Source: Eucalyptus grandis (Eukaryota; Streptophyta; Magnoliopsida; Myrtales; Myrtaceae). From it: 64,000 bases of DNA. A program made the position numbers and the translations under genes. Where the stretch lies: the NCBI RefSeq assembly GCF_016545825.1, contig NC_052612.1:39539738-39603737 (forward strand). Direction: 5' to 3'. A model generated the notes under the pieces. It searched no databases and was not told the DNA's origin. It worked only from the letters and a program-made list of their open reading frames with translations. Positions 12,741-25,300 of this stretch are shown here, piece by piece; within the stretch, counting starts at the first letter, position 1, and each line of letters begins with the position of its first letter.

Positions 12741-13431
12741 GGCACCGCGTTGCTACGTGACGCCACTCTCCTCCTCCTCCTCCTCCTCCTCCTCCTCCCT
12801 GCTCTTCCCGCCGCTTCGCTATGTCCCTCCTCGCGCTAAGGTAAATTCTCCCGATCCTCTCGTCGTAAAGCTTCTCCACGACCTCGACCCCGCTGCTGAC
12901 ACCGACGGATGCCGGACATTACGTATGGCGCCTTTTTCAGTTCCCGCATTTTTCTTTCTTCTTGTCTGATCGTGTTCGTGTCGGTATCGACTACTCTGTT
13001 TGGCTCGAGCAGCCGAGCTTGGACTTCGCTTCGGCCCGCATTACCTGGATTTTAGAAGGATCGCGCTCTGAATTGAACTCTCGGAAAAACCCAATCCGGC
13101 GCGCGATAGGTTTTGGCAGGTTGTTGGGGGCCTGGCTCGTGGAAGATTTCGTCGTACGTCGCAGTAGAGTAGGAACCTGTTCCGATGTTGCCCCAAATTT
13201 AAGGGAGTTTGCGATTAGTTTGCATGCGAAAGTTGGAATCTTGTCTAGTTTATTAGCTGAAGTTGAGTGACGTGAGATTTTTTTTTTTTTTTTTTGGATG
13301 ATCCTTTTCAGGCGACGCTCGGAGAAATCGAAAGGTGCTCGCCGTGGGTGGTGAGAACTGAGGTTCGAGCGTTGAATTGAGGAATCACCCCGGCTTTGCG
13401 GGTTTTTCTGGGCGAGCGAAGCCAAGGCAGC
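12740..13431 (+). promoter_or_regulatory. CorA 5' leader with a probable 5' UTR intron
   Basis: A donor-like AAG/GTAAAT at 12838-12846 and a strong acceptor (poly-T tract, then CCTTTTCAG ending at 13311) define a probable 471-bp intron 12841-13311. The coding ATG follows at 13432. In the pseudogene copy near 38080 the donor reads gttaaa and the poly-T acceptor is missing. That fits loss of constraint, but I have no transcript evidence. Confidence 0.5.
12768..12798 (+). repeat. (CTC)n microsatellite in the CorA leader
   Basis: About ten CTC/TCC units just upstream of the putative 5' UTR splice donor. Absent from the duplicated copy near 38000, where only a few CTC units remain. Confidence 0.8.
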
Positions 13432-16400
13432 ATGCTGGGTGAGGATCTTTGGACCGACGGACTCATTTGTGCTTTCGAGTTCATACGGGGCAGAAGGAGA
13501 ACGAGCCATTCCCAGCCTGGTTTCAAGTTGCAGACTGCATCGCAAGCCGGGAGGCAGGTGACAAAGAATCGCGGGTCTGGACGTCCGCCCAGTGTTGCAT
13601 TCCACGGCCAGGACGGCGGCCTTAGTGACAGGTCCTTTCCGGTGAACAGAAACGACACGTCAGGCGACCTTGATTCTGGCCGTTGCCATGCTCTGGAGGA
13701 ATTTCAAGGGGGTCATTGGGTGCCAATTGGCTGGGTTAGAATACATGAACTCGTCCAGACCGTGAAAGCTGATTCTGGCTGGGCTTCGGTGCCCATGGAC
13801 TTTGGGGATAGCGAAGATGATGTCACGGTTGCGGACTTAGCAACTCCATACTGGGAGAGGCCAGTGGGCCCCACTTGGTGGTGCCATGTAGCCGCAGATC
13901 ACCCATTTGTCAAATCATGGTTGACCAATGCACTGTGGCTACATCCTGCCATAAGTATTGCCCTGCGCGATGAAAGTAGGCTGATAAGTGAACGAATGAA
14001 GCACCTTCTCTATGAGGTAATTAAAAAGTGTAATGGTTGACATATCCTTTCTTGGCCATGTCTTTAGAAGTTTGAAGAGGTTATTTGTGTGAAGGTTCGG
14101 ACATTCTTACGATGTCTGATTGACATTTGTCTTTCATATTAAGATTGATTTAAGATGGTATTTACTTGTATTTGACTTGGTTTAATGCCTTTCATACTCT
14201 TGGTTTTCCTGCCTTTTGACCCTCTCGACAAACAGTCACTTGATGGACATCTTTTTTAGGTCTGTGATACACTCGTGACTGAAAATCTGAACCAGTAAAC
14301 TTCCGTTTCTATTCAAGCATCCTTTTCTTCATCCTAGTTTGTTTTCTTGGTGCTCAGTTTGCTGCTTTCATTGCACTGAGAGTAGGCAGGAAAAAGATAG
14401 CTCGGTAAATGCCAGTCTACTATAATGACTAAATAGGCAATACAATGCTGCAAGAGGTTTGTATCCTACTTTTCATCTCTAATAGATCCTTGTAGAATAA
14501 GCAAGTGGAAAAGAATTGGTGTATTACAGAATTTTCAGCCCTGTTTTTGGATAATGTAGTGTAAGATTGGTAGTTAGGCTGCCAAGATTACAATCTGGGT
14601 CATTCTTGCCTAGGTAATGTGAACATTCAAACATGTTAAAGTAAAGCTTCTATCACAGTGGAAAGAGACTGGAAATTCTGACCTAATCAAGGTAGAGTAC
14701 AGACCAGGTGGGATGTCAAATTCACAATGAGTTTCATATGTCACTGAAGATTTGAAGAATAATAACTCAGGCGTCAAGAGTAGTAGACCATAGATCAAAA
14801 AGACTTTAGTGTCATGGAAACAAGCACATTGCCGTTTTTTTCCACCTTCTCTGCTACATAATTTGTTAAGGCCTCAAATGCATAATGTACTGCAATTTGA
14901 CTTCATTTCCTAACAGGTTCCGGTTAGAGTTGCTGGTGGCCTTCTATTTGAGCTGTTGGGGCAGTCGGCTGGTGATCCATCATGCGATGAAGATGACATC
15001 CCAATTGTTTTACGGTCATGGCAGGCTCAAAATTTTTTAATTACATCACTGCACATCAAAGGGTCTGCTGCCGTTATTAACATATTGGGTATTTCAGAAG
15101 TTCAGGTTTGTCAGTCAGATGCATAGTTTCTGGTTTTTTTCTCAAATATATCTTCCTTTATGCAATTTTTATTTCCAAATGCACCACTCTTTTTCTTGTC
15201 AATCTTTATGTAGGAACTGCTTGCTGCTGGAGGTTCTAACATCCCACAAAGCATTCATGAGGTTGTGGCACATCTTTTCTGTCGCCTAGCACGATGGGAT
15301 GACAGGTGTGTATACTTTTTGGCCAATCTAAACCTGCAAATTCCTTATTTGACTGACAGCAGTGTTTGCTGACAACAAAAAAGGTGCATCTTGATGCCTG
15401 CCTCATGAAGGGCATGATCTCCTTCTACCTTGAAGAGAATGCGGCAATTGATTTTTTGGCTTGTGGATGTTTACTGGTGAAGCTTGGAGTCAAATACTAA
15501 ACATTCTATGTATTGGGAGTAGAATGTTCGTCACATTTCTGTAAAACTGAATGTTTGGCGTGGCTACTCATTCTTTCTGTCAACTTCCTCATAAATAGGG
15601 GAGGAGAGTTAAATTAAGCAAGCAATGTAGGTTTGACCTTTCTGCTTTGGCTATTCATGCGACAGAGCACACAGTTTTTGGTTCCATAGGTTCTGGTTAT
15701 AGTTCTGCAGATCCTCCTCTTATATTTTGAGTCCCAAAACTTGAGATACATCAGGTTTTGCACTTGATGATTTCATTCCTATTTGATGTTTTAACCCTTT
15801 AATGTTGGAAATTAGCATATGTTAATTGGGTGTTAGACAGTACTGTAATCGAATATAATTTTTATACTTTGACACATTACTTTAGTTGACAGAAAACTTA
15901 TCACATTGCATCTTTTGTCATTTTCTTGGTTTTCTGCTAATTCATTTTTCCTGTTGCTTTTCTAGATTATTCCGCAAAAACATCTTCGGTGCAGCTGATG
16001 AAATCGAATTGATGTTTATGAACAGGTACTCCTTATGCTACCATCTTTTGTTAGAAGCAAAAGTAATTTAATGCATATTATATGCATGGCACATACACTA
16101 AACGCTCCCTTTTCTCCTCATGGACAGGAGAACCCTTGAAGACATGCATTTATTTACGATAATTTTAAATCAAGAGATCCGAAGGTTATCAACCCAGGTA
16201 CATTTCTATTCTTCTAATGGAACAATTCGCAGTTGAATGATTGTTATCTATAGGCGTGCTTTGCTTGTCTCCCTTCTAGATTATTAGAGCTGAAAGATCA
16301 TTATCTGTAAGTGTGCTCGGCTTGTTGCTGTTTTAGGTCATTAGAGTCAAATGGTCACTTCATGCAAGAGAGGAAATAGTATTTGAGCTTCTTCAACACT

Positions 16401-17350
16401 TGAGAGGGAATGCTGCACGGAACTTGCTAGAAAGCATACAAAAGAGCACGAGGGAAATGATTGAGGAACAAGAAGCAGTCCGTGGCCGGCTATTTACGAT
16501 TCAAGATGTCATGCAGAGTACAGTTCGTGCATGGTTACAGGTTTTCCTACAGTTACAATATTTTCTAGCGTTTTCTCTTCCAAATTTTATGAGCTATTAC
16601 ATGCAGGTATCGAGCATATAATGAGCTATGTCACTGATAAGACCTCTGTTTTTGGTTATTCATAAGTTAGCATTAGTTTCATAGATTGGTGAGTACAAAT
16701 GGTGGTTGTGATACTTGGTGGTAGTGACATTTGAAATTGCACTGACTAGACTTCTAGGATCATTCATGTCGACTAGCATTATCATACCACTGGTGAACCT
16801 TTATATGTAAAACCACAATGCTGGTACTCTTTATAATATTTCCGGAATTCACTTTATTCTATTTTTTTGTTCGGCTTACTGCGGTGGAAGTGTTGTGAAA
16901 GTATGATATGTTGCTTGTTCTCATTCTTATATGTCAGGTGTTTGCTTACATTTTTCCTTTTCTTAAATCTAGGATAAGAGCCTCACTGTTACACACAATC
17001 TAGGAGTTTTTGGAGGTTGTGGTCTTGTCCTATCTATCATCACTGGACTTTTTGGAATCAATGTAGATGGGATGCCAGGATCAGATAAGTCGCCTTATGC
17101 ATTTGCTCTATTTTCTTGCTTCCTGCTCTTTCTGGGAGCTGCATTGATCGCCATTGGTCTCCTATACCTTGGCTTAAAGAATCCCATTGTTGAGGAGGAT
17201 GTTGAGGTTAGAAAGTTGGAGCTTCAGGAGCTGGTCCAAATGTTTCAGCATGAAGCAGAATCTCACGCCCAAGTTCGCACCAAAAAGAATGTACCTCCTA
17301 CTGCTGCAGATCTACTCCCAAATGGTGCAGGTTATATTCTCCTCAGCTGA
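13432..17350 (+). CDS. CorA-like Mg2+ transporter family protein, 7 exons
   Basis: Exons are 13432-14016, 14917-15105, 15214-15305, 15966-16025, 16128-16197, 16337-16540 and 16973-17350. All introns are GT/AG, phases agree throughout, and the product is 525 aa. The long N-terminal part is soluble, as in CorA proteins. It is followed by a helical stretch (EEIVFELLQHLRG, TREMIEEQEAVRG) and two C-terminal membrane segments, about 411-430 and 443-468. The loop between them starts with Gly-Ile-Asn at 428-430 in place of the classic Gly-Met-Asn of CorA/MRS2. This matches the plant CorA-like group that I recall as Arabidopsis At1g29820, At1g29830 and At2g42950. Family knowledge supports divalent-cation, probably Mg2+, transport across a membrane; activity of the GIN variant is inferred, not shown. 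The start ATG sits in MLGEDLWTDG, which is conserved in the pseudogene copy. The stop at 17348-17350 is the first in frame. Confidence 0.9.
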
Positions 17351-19455
17351 AAACATAACATCAAGGTATGCCCAATATACCGATGATCTATTGTTGCTCT
17401 ATGAGTTGTCAAATATATCTCTGCAATTCATAGTCCTGGTCTTTAGCAATCAACTAAATCTCTGTACTGAAGTTCGTTCTTGGTTGAACATGGTCATCAC
17501 ATATGAAAGGTCACTTGTGCTTAATACAAAAATCAGCATTAGCTCTGTGGCCTCTAGTATTCTTCGGTACATAAAAGTTTGTAGTTAAGGTGAGTGTCAG
17601 TCTATTCTTTTGCACATACCGACTGCTTATAGTCCTTAGTCAGAATCCAATGCACAATTGCAAGGTTAACTCTTAGTAGTATATTAAATACAATTCTTCA
17701 ATCTCAGCGGTTGAACCTGTGAATGTTCTCTATGCTGTTACGACCATTTCCTTGGTTGCACAGAAAATTTATACAAACTGATCATTCTCGACACTTCCTA
17801 GTGAAATGTAGATATCTGGTGCACCATGGCTTTATAATCTTGCTCGTGGTCCTAAGATAACCAGCTTGTCAAACGGCTTAAAAGAATTTGATCTTACTCC
17901 AAATTGATCGTTCTCTTCCAATGATGTTTCACCTTCTCCTATCCTCACCATTTTTTCATCCATTGTTATATGAAGAGGTACTGCTTCACAGTTTGACTTC
18001 AATGTATTCTGTTATGCAGGTGTCGTGATCAGAGACAACTAACAAATGGACAAATATGCCATAGATATTTCTTAGATTCATGAGCTACTACTAGTGACTC
18101 TTCGCTATCTGAAGCTTTTAGCCTAAACCCCAGATGCATCTCCTCGAGAAGGATTAAGGCGTTCTATTTTATCTGGCCTGCGTTGGCATACAGGCAGTGA
18201 ATTGCCTATGCGTAATTTGTTTCCTTTTCAACCTTCTTAGTGCAGTTACCCCAATGCGATTCCATGAAAAAGTGCAGTTCTCGACCCTCCATTCAGAGTA
18301 GCTTTTCCACTTTGAGTTTCAAGAGGAGTAGACACGAGAGAGCGGTGGCAAGTCATAACCAAATTATGTACGAGACTGTTTTGATGGTCCGAGATTATGC
18401 TGATTATGAACAAGTCTGGAAATTTATCCGGCTTTTCTTTCTCTGACTTCGTGTCTTGTTTTTATAGCTGTTAGAAAGTATCTGCAGACTCGAAGAAAGT
18501 GAAACAACAGGAGAGTTTGTGTGGAATTAGATGTGACCATGATTTATGAACTTAGATCTAAAGATTTGAGCGCAAAATTTCGCTGGACGGGAACATCCAA
18601 CTGAATGAGGGCCCGGTTTACGTTGATCCATCTATTAAGCGGAAGGTTCTTATCATAAAAGTTTGTCAGAACTACGTTGCAATTTCTATTGTTTGTGGCT
18701 AGTAATGAAGTGTATGTTCGAATTCCATCTGAACAAACCGGTCCTACATGACTCTTAGGATGTTAAATTTGTTCTTAGCTACATCGTTCTCCAGTGTCGA
18801 TTTCAATTCGAAAACATTTCCGCCGAACTGGCCTGCATGGGGATGATTTTCCCGTATGTGATGAGATTTTCAGTATAGGGCCACGGTAATTTTTTAAGCG
18901 ATAGGATCATAATAAGCGGGCCGTGAAATCTTTCAAGGCACTTGCTGAGCATATTACATGAGATTTTCTTTTAATAACTTCATGCTTAGTACTAAAATCG
19001 CAATGAATCTTGTTTCCCTTATTTGATTGTTTGGCAAAATGACTGTGGATTTCTGTTAATAGGTTCTTATAAGTAAGCTTTGAAGCTGAATCTGCTTGTG
19101 GAGAGAACAAAAAATCGTTGATAACGGTGGCCGCTGTGGCTACCTCTTTGTATCGACGGAGGCGATGGAGAACGTGACGACAAGCTGGTTGGCGGTGGTT
19201 GCCTGCCGCTTGTTGACGGCGTTGGTTGTGCGAAAAGAAGGCAATTTCTCAATGTTTTCACAACTGTCTTAGGCACGATTCTTTCTATGTCAACTCGTTG
19301 TTGATGACGGAATGAAGGTTGAAGGCCTCCAATGATGTAGGGACTAGAGGTCCACAAAAGTTCGCATGATGCCGGGGGCGGACAATGATTAGAAGCCCAA
19401 TCTTTACTCTCTTTTTTTTTAGTAATTTTTCATTTTTGGGTAAGATACTCATTTG
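17351..19455. other. CorA 3' flank and intergenic
   Basis: The CorA downstream sequence is duplicated along with the gene. Bases 17350-17700 recur after each pseudogene copy, for example at 41340-41710. Bases about 18205-18513 recur at 54145-54171 and 55454-55744, interrupted there by a MITE. The small open frame at 18240-18446 shows no known family. I see no further gene. Confidence 0.6.
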
Positions 19456-19689
19456 ACGCAATCGGCCTGGCATCATCCTGCACTTTTGAGCTCATTTTCC
19501 AGATGAGAATCGTCCAATTGTGGCCCATAAAAGTCGCTATATTCCTCAACAAGCTACACATCTAGAAACCCCACCTCAATATGTCATGCAGAACATGCAC
19601 GAGCTATTTAATTTATGAAGGAAAGCGACTCTTTTGTCAATCATTTGAAACCTCCCCAAACTCATTTGGCATTATTTATTCTTGGGTCC

Positions 19690-20515
19690 TTAGAAAACTT
19701 GTGAAAAAATTCACAGCCAATTCGATCTTAAACTTTTGATAACGGGCTAAATTTTATCCTAAACCTTTAAATTGTCCCAATTTAATTCTAAACCATTTAA
19801 CGATTTGTCTAGTTATAAACTTTTTAACGAATTGTTAATTTAATCGTTATGATAATTTTGGCTAAATATTACTGACGTGACGATCTAGTCAATATCAATT
19901 GTCTCATGAGGCACGGTCGAAACTAACATGGAAAATTTTAAAATTTTTATGAATTATTTATTTATTTACTTACTTTTTTTTTTCCCTTCTTTTACAAAGC
20001 CAACAAGGTCGCTTGAAGGACTGGTGACCTTTGCCAATCATTGGGCAAGGGCCGTGAAGCCCTTATTGGTGGGGCAAGTGTCACGTCCCTTGTTGTGGCT
20101 TGCAAGGGCGTTGCTACGCTCGTTGGCTATAGTGAGGGGTTGCAAGCCCTCACTAGATTTGGCAAGGCTGCGATTCTTGCCTAATGGTAAGCAGAGGTCG
20201 CTAGAATTCAGTTGAGTAAAAAAAGCAAAAAAAGAAAGAAAAAAGAAAGAAAAAAAATCGAAAAAAATCGAAAAAATTTAAAAAAATAAAAACACAAGTA
20301 GGATCGATCACATCACGTAAGATGGTTGACGATGATTAAATGGTCATGTTAGTAATTTTCGATTAAAACTAATTAGAGGGACTAAATTGACAATACATAG
20401 AAAGACTTTGGACAAATTTGACGAATCATGAAAATATTTAAGGTTAAATTAACATAATTAAAATATTAATAAATTTATGACTTTTTAGGTAATTTTCTGG
20501 GTGCCCGCCACCGGT
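19690..20515. repeat. Foldback-type element: AT-rich arms, GC-rich centre
   Basis: AT-rich arms made of phrases like 'taaattgacaat' and 'ttaaactttt' read in opposite senses at the two ends. They flank a GC-rich core (about 20000-20215) with repeated 'gcaagggc' and 'gaagcccttattggtg' phrases. The paralogous block has a matching copy at 28505-29390. A related GC-rich core lies at 55745-56240. It has no coding capacity and is probably a non-autonomous DNA element. Confidence 0.45.
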
Positions 20516-20519
20516 CATT

Positions 20520-20705
20520 ATTATATGAAACGGACGACGTTGGATCTCGGATTGATGATTTATTGAAGGTGAGACTGGGGGAAGAGCCTGCATCTAATTA
20601 CATTGGTTTGACTTAGCTGTAATCATGTGCTGACATGTGGAACTACGTTCCTATGGCCAGGACTTTAGGCATCAGTGCACCGCGCGTATAAAAATACCTT
20701 ATATT
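20520..20705 (+). promoter_or_regulatory. Promoter-like module upstream of TPK (copy A)
   Basis: About 185 bases conserved with 29400-29585. The conserved stretch holds 'ggactttaggcatcagtgca' followed by TATAAAAA at 20687-20694. It lies ~1.67 kb upstream of the TPK start codon. It could be the distal TPK promoter, which would need a long or spliced leader, or the promoter of an unrelated duplicated element. Confidence 0.35.
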
Positions 20706-22360
20706 TATTTTATCAATAAAGTCAATTTGGGTTTTTTGATTGAAGGCAATCGAGAACAATTGATTGGCTATCGAGAACAATTGATTGGCTGATCATTCAA
20801 TATGAACTTACGCCACTTCTCCACTCCAATATCCATATTTTAAGGTAGCATTAAATTTGGGACCCGGTCCTGTTAAAAATAAAAATTAAATTAAAAAAAA
20901 AAACAGAACATTACCAATTCAATCATAAATTTATTATACGGGATGTTCAAATTTGTCATAATTTTTTTAATTTTGATAATGCAAATTACTTTTGGAAATT
21001 GCTAATGTTGCCATCTACAAGCAACATGCCACATAGGGTAGTTGGTGATAATTGGACGCTGTTGCGTATTAGTAATTTTTGGTGATAATTTGCTTGTATT
21101 AGTAAAATTAAAAAGGTTTAGAATTGAAGTGGTATTCATACAATAACTTTAAGACTAATTTGGTAATTATCTCTGGAGATATTGGTATTTGGGTCTCGAG
21201 ATACTAGGGATCAAAAAAGAAAAGAAAGGGAAAAGTAAAAAAAAGTAAATTCAATGGAGTAGCAGCAGCTGTTCATCAGAGAAGAAAATGAAGCCGAATG
21301 GAGCTGAAAAAAATCGAGCTGGACTTGCAGATTTGCAACACGTGAATGGCGGAGGAATAGCGTGCTTGAAAGTTGAGTGTCGATGCCGGACTTTCTCCAA
21401 CAATAATGAACCTTGGTTTCAACGTTGGCAGTTCCCGACGGTCAGCGAAACGTGTCCGAGCCTTTTCTGCCCCGCTTTCCTATTCCCTCGCTTTGTTTTC
21501 TTTTGTGAAAAACGAAAAGAGAATACGGAAAGATCTGTTCCTTTGTCTACTTCTGAGAGAAAAATTTAACAGATGGGCAGGAAGATTGGACCCGACCCAA
21601 GATGGGAATCTGTCAGACCAAACAAAATCAGGAGCCTGACCAAAAGACCTCGAGACCAACCCACATCATGCATATGTCCTGAATTGCTAATGCAGTTTTT
21701 AACTTTGATTAACGGGTTTGGAATATGAACTGGAAGAGGTGTTCAGATCAAGTGTTTCTCAGATCTGCATACTTTCAGCATCTGCAGTTTGCCCAAGATT
21801 TTCCAATCGGGTCCGAGCCTTCTGTTCACATGTGAATCCATGCGCGACGAGGCCTCGTCGGCTTCTGTACCCACTTCGACTCGCTCTGTCTATATCAAAT
21901 TAGGGAAAACATGGTGTGGTATCGGCCATGACCAACGTCCACCCTGCATACATGGTTCTAAACGAGTCTGCTCACTGAATTTGCGAAACAATCGCCGAGA
22001 CTGGAAGAAACCATCCCTGTCAATCAAGCATCTAAAACGGAGGTTGCCCATTTTGACTCTTATCTCAGTGAAGAGCCTACTGTTTAAGAACTGCCACTTT
22101 CAGGCCAGACGCTACGCAGAAGCACGACCCTGGGAAGTTAGAAGCCAACGTGACAGGTGTGGAAGTTTAAAGCGTGATCATTTCCGGGGCGTCTCCTGAT
22201 TTGACTCTCGGCCCAACTACCTCTCATAACCATGCTTCTCCCCTGCAATAAATTGACTTGCAGTTGGCCTTTCGTCACCGTATTTTTAGTCCAAAAGAGG
22301 AAAAAGGAAAATCCTCTCGAACACCTACGGTTTCTGGGAGTTTTAGGCCCCAGGTTCGCC
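20706..22360. other. TPK upstream region
   Basis: No separate gene. It aligns with 29586-30318 plus 31172-32041 in the second TPK block, where a LINE splits the alignment. Part of it (about 20790-21000) also recurs at 59984-60275. The final ~250 bases before the ATG are strongly conserved between the two TPK copies. Confidence 0.6.
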
Positions 22361-25300
22361 ATGGATGATGAGCCTCTCCTCTCCACTCCAGGACGGCCGG
22401 AGACGTCGACGGTCAGGAGAGAATTCCCTTCGGGTTTCCTTGATCTCAACCTCGGCAGCCTCAGCACGCCGAGGCGGCAGTCCACCGCCCGCCTCATAAC
22501 AAACGATGCAATCATCCCCATAATCACGACGCCCCACTCTTCTTCCTTTGTGAATCTCATCGCCAACTTGACCAACAAGAGACGAGTCAGACGACAAGCC
22601 CATCGCTCGCACTCAGCTCCTTCTGTGCTCACCTTCCATAGGGGGACCATCATCGACGAGGAGGATCCCCGGTCGCCCCCTAAATCGACCCCCGTGATTG
22701 TCCGGCAAGCCTTCATATGCTTCGTCTTGTACGTAATAGCGGGCATTGTGGTATACGTGACGAGCGGGAGTTTCAAAGGCACGACCACCGTCAAACCAGT
22801 CGATGCTCTGTACTTCACTGTGGTCACTCTTTGCACGATTGGCTTTGGCGACATCGTCCCTGACACCACATTCACGAAGCTGTTCACTTGTGCTTTCATA
22901 CTGGTCGGCTTTGGATTTGTTGATATCCTGCTTAACGGCATGGTCGGCTACATCTGCGATCGGCAAGAGGCGGTTTTGCTGAGCACTGTGGATCAGAACA
23001 AGTTCAATGCGATGGTTAGGACTTATATGATCGACAAAGAGAAGGGAAGGATGAGAATTAGGATGAAAGTGTGCGTGGCTTTGGCAGTTGTGACTAGTTG
23101 CATAGCTATAGGGACTATTGTCGTGCATTTCATAGAGGAATTGACCTGGGTAGACAGTTTTTACCTGTCTGTTACATCGGTCACGACAGTCGGTTATGGG
23201 GACTACGCATTCACGACCTTGGCAGGAAGATGTTTCGCCATAATTTGGCTACTGGTAAGCACATTGGCAGTTGCCAGGGCTTTTTTATACCTGACTGAGC
23301 TGAGGATCGACAGGAGGAATCGGAGAATCGCGAAGTGGGTTCTGCAGAAGAAGATGACCCTTGGGGATCTAGTTGCTGCAGACCTTGATAACGACGGATC
23401 TATCAGGTAATTGTTTCTGCTTGGTCTGTGAACTTCTGCTAGATTTGTGCAATTCCAATATTTTTTTCCTGAAACGTTGCTAAGTTGACTAGTGACCCCT
23501 GTCATTATTAAGACAACTATCAACACATTGCTGTTATTGGATAAACATTAGACAATAGACATCATTGGAACCAAACCATCGTACTATGCAATTAAAAAGA
23601 TTAAAAAAAAAAAAAATTCAGAACTGACCCCTTAGAAGGAGATTCTGATCAGCTTGACGAGTTGAACTTTCCTAAGATCTTGGAATATAAGTCCCTGGCC
23701 CTGCTGAAGTTTCAGGAAGCATCCACTGTTATCATCTGATAGGTGTTCATGCTTGGGATGCTCTGTTTGACCGAAGAATGCAAGTCTCTGGTTTAATTAA
23801 TGTTGAAGTACTCGTTTTGACATTATCATCGATTTGAATGAGGACGCATACAAGTGTCTTACTTTGAAGACCATAAGCAATGTGCTTCAAATATCGAGAG
23901 TAAGTGTGTCAAGAAGTATAATTGCGAATCACTTACACTCTTAGGAATGGAATTTGTTGGAGTAAAGCTGGTAGCATGTTAGAAGTGAATCCAAAGTCCG
24001 AATAGCCATTACGGTTAATTTTGCAATTAGATTCAGGGATATCAAAAGACGGATAACTTGAGCTGTATATTAGCACAGAGAAATAAGCTCTCTAATAGAA
24101 ACAGACAATCTTGATGCTCATAGAAAAATGGTTGCACCATGGTAGGAAAGGGAAAAAAAAGTATGTAACCAGGGTAAAGAATGCCAGAAGAATCCAGTGC
24201 TACTTGCAGTGCAGATTAAGGTAAATCAGAAAACAGTAAGAGATAATTGACAGAAACATGCTCAAGAACTCAAAGTTAAAGCCAGCAAAGCATAGCAGAG
24301 GGAGACGACTGACAACACATCGAGCCACCCTTAAGATCACATTAGAAACAGTATTTTAAGATACAGAGTCAACATTAAGGGTGCAATTGAACCTGCGGCC
24401 TTTGAACTTTTAAGAAGAAAAAAGCCCCCTCTGATGTTATTATGAAATCTACCATTCATTTATCAAAAAGTGAGGCATTGACTGCCTAAAATGCTCAGTT
24501 GAAGCCGGATCACATGATTTCTCATTCATAGTTGGTATAGTACATCATTAAATACTGTGGGAGACCGAAAGTGATCCGGTCTTTTCTCAGTATTAACATA
24601 CCAAAGAAGACCTTTGACCACATCTCTTCACGTTTGTCCCTCCTCTGTATGCCAGGGTACACTATTCAAAAGCTAATGCCCTTCTGAAGTAGCGTAAGTG
24701 GCTTCATCCTATGTAGTTCATTTGTTAGTACAGATTACTCAATCATCTTGAGCATAAAGTCTGATAAAAAGCAAAATGAACAGTGTCACCCTCCAGCATG
24801 CGGAGGACTGGAAGTTTCACAAAATCAAGGTCTTTCCCTTGAGAATGTTAACAGCTAAATCAGAACACAAACCTCTGTTTAGCTTGGATGTCCTATCATC
24901 AGCAAATTTTATTCTGAACAGCTTCCTTTATCATTCTTTCACTTTGCTAGTTCAGGTGGATACCATGTCTTTAATAGTCCTCATTTATGACCAAAAACAT
25001 GAGTTCCAGAGAAGCTTGCACAAAGTTGATTCTGGTTATTTTGGTCAGAGATGGACAGAAATGATTTTATCAGTTCATGCCTTGAAATTATGTAGTGCGT
25101 TCATATTAAAGACCCTTAATTCTGAAGGAGTAGCTCTAGAGGCATCGACCTAGCACACAATAATGTTAAGCATTGCCCTCGAAGTTGAGAACTCTAAATT
25201 CCAGCCTCTGCTTTTGCAAGAGGAACATAACATCAAATCTTGAGAGACAAGATCAGCATCATGGGTTCAAATGGATCACTAACTAATTTGGGAAATGAAG

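Noticed and set aside
13396..13431. CorA frame extended upstream of MLGEDLW
   Set aside because: The extension begins at TTG and lies in the probable 5' leader.
17187..17588. Alternative continuation of the last CorA exon in another frame
   Set aside because: It needs no recognised splice site and the first in-frame stop at 17348 agrees with the family's usual end.
22232..22360. Upstream in-frame ATG extending the TPK protein by 43 residues
   Set aside because: The matching ATG in the second copy is out of frame with MDDEPLL, so the extension is not conserved; TPK N termini also start near this motif.
24776..25153. 125-codon frame in the TPK intron as a nested gene
   Set aside because: No recognisable motif, and its duplicated copy at 35690-36745 does not keep it open.
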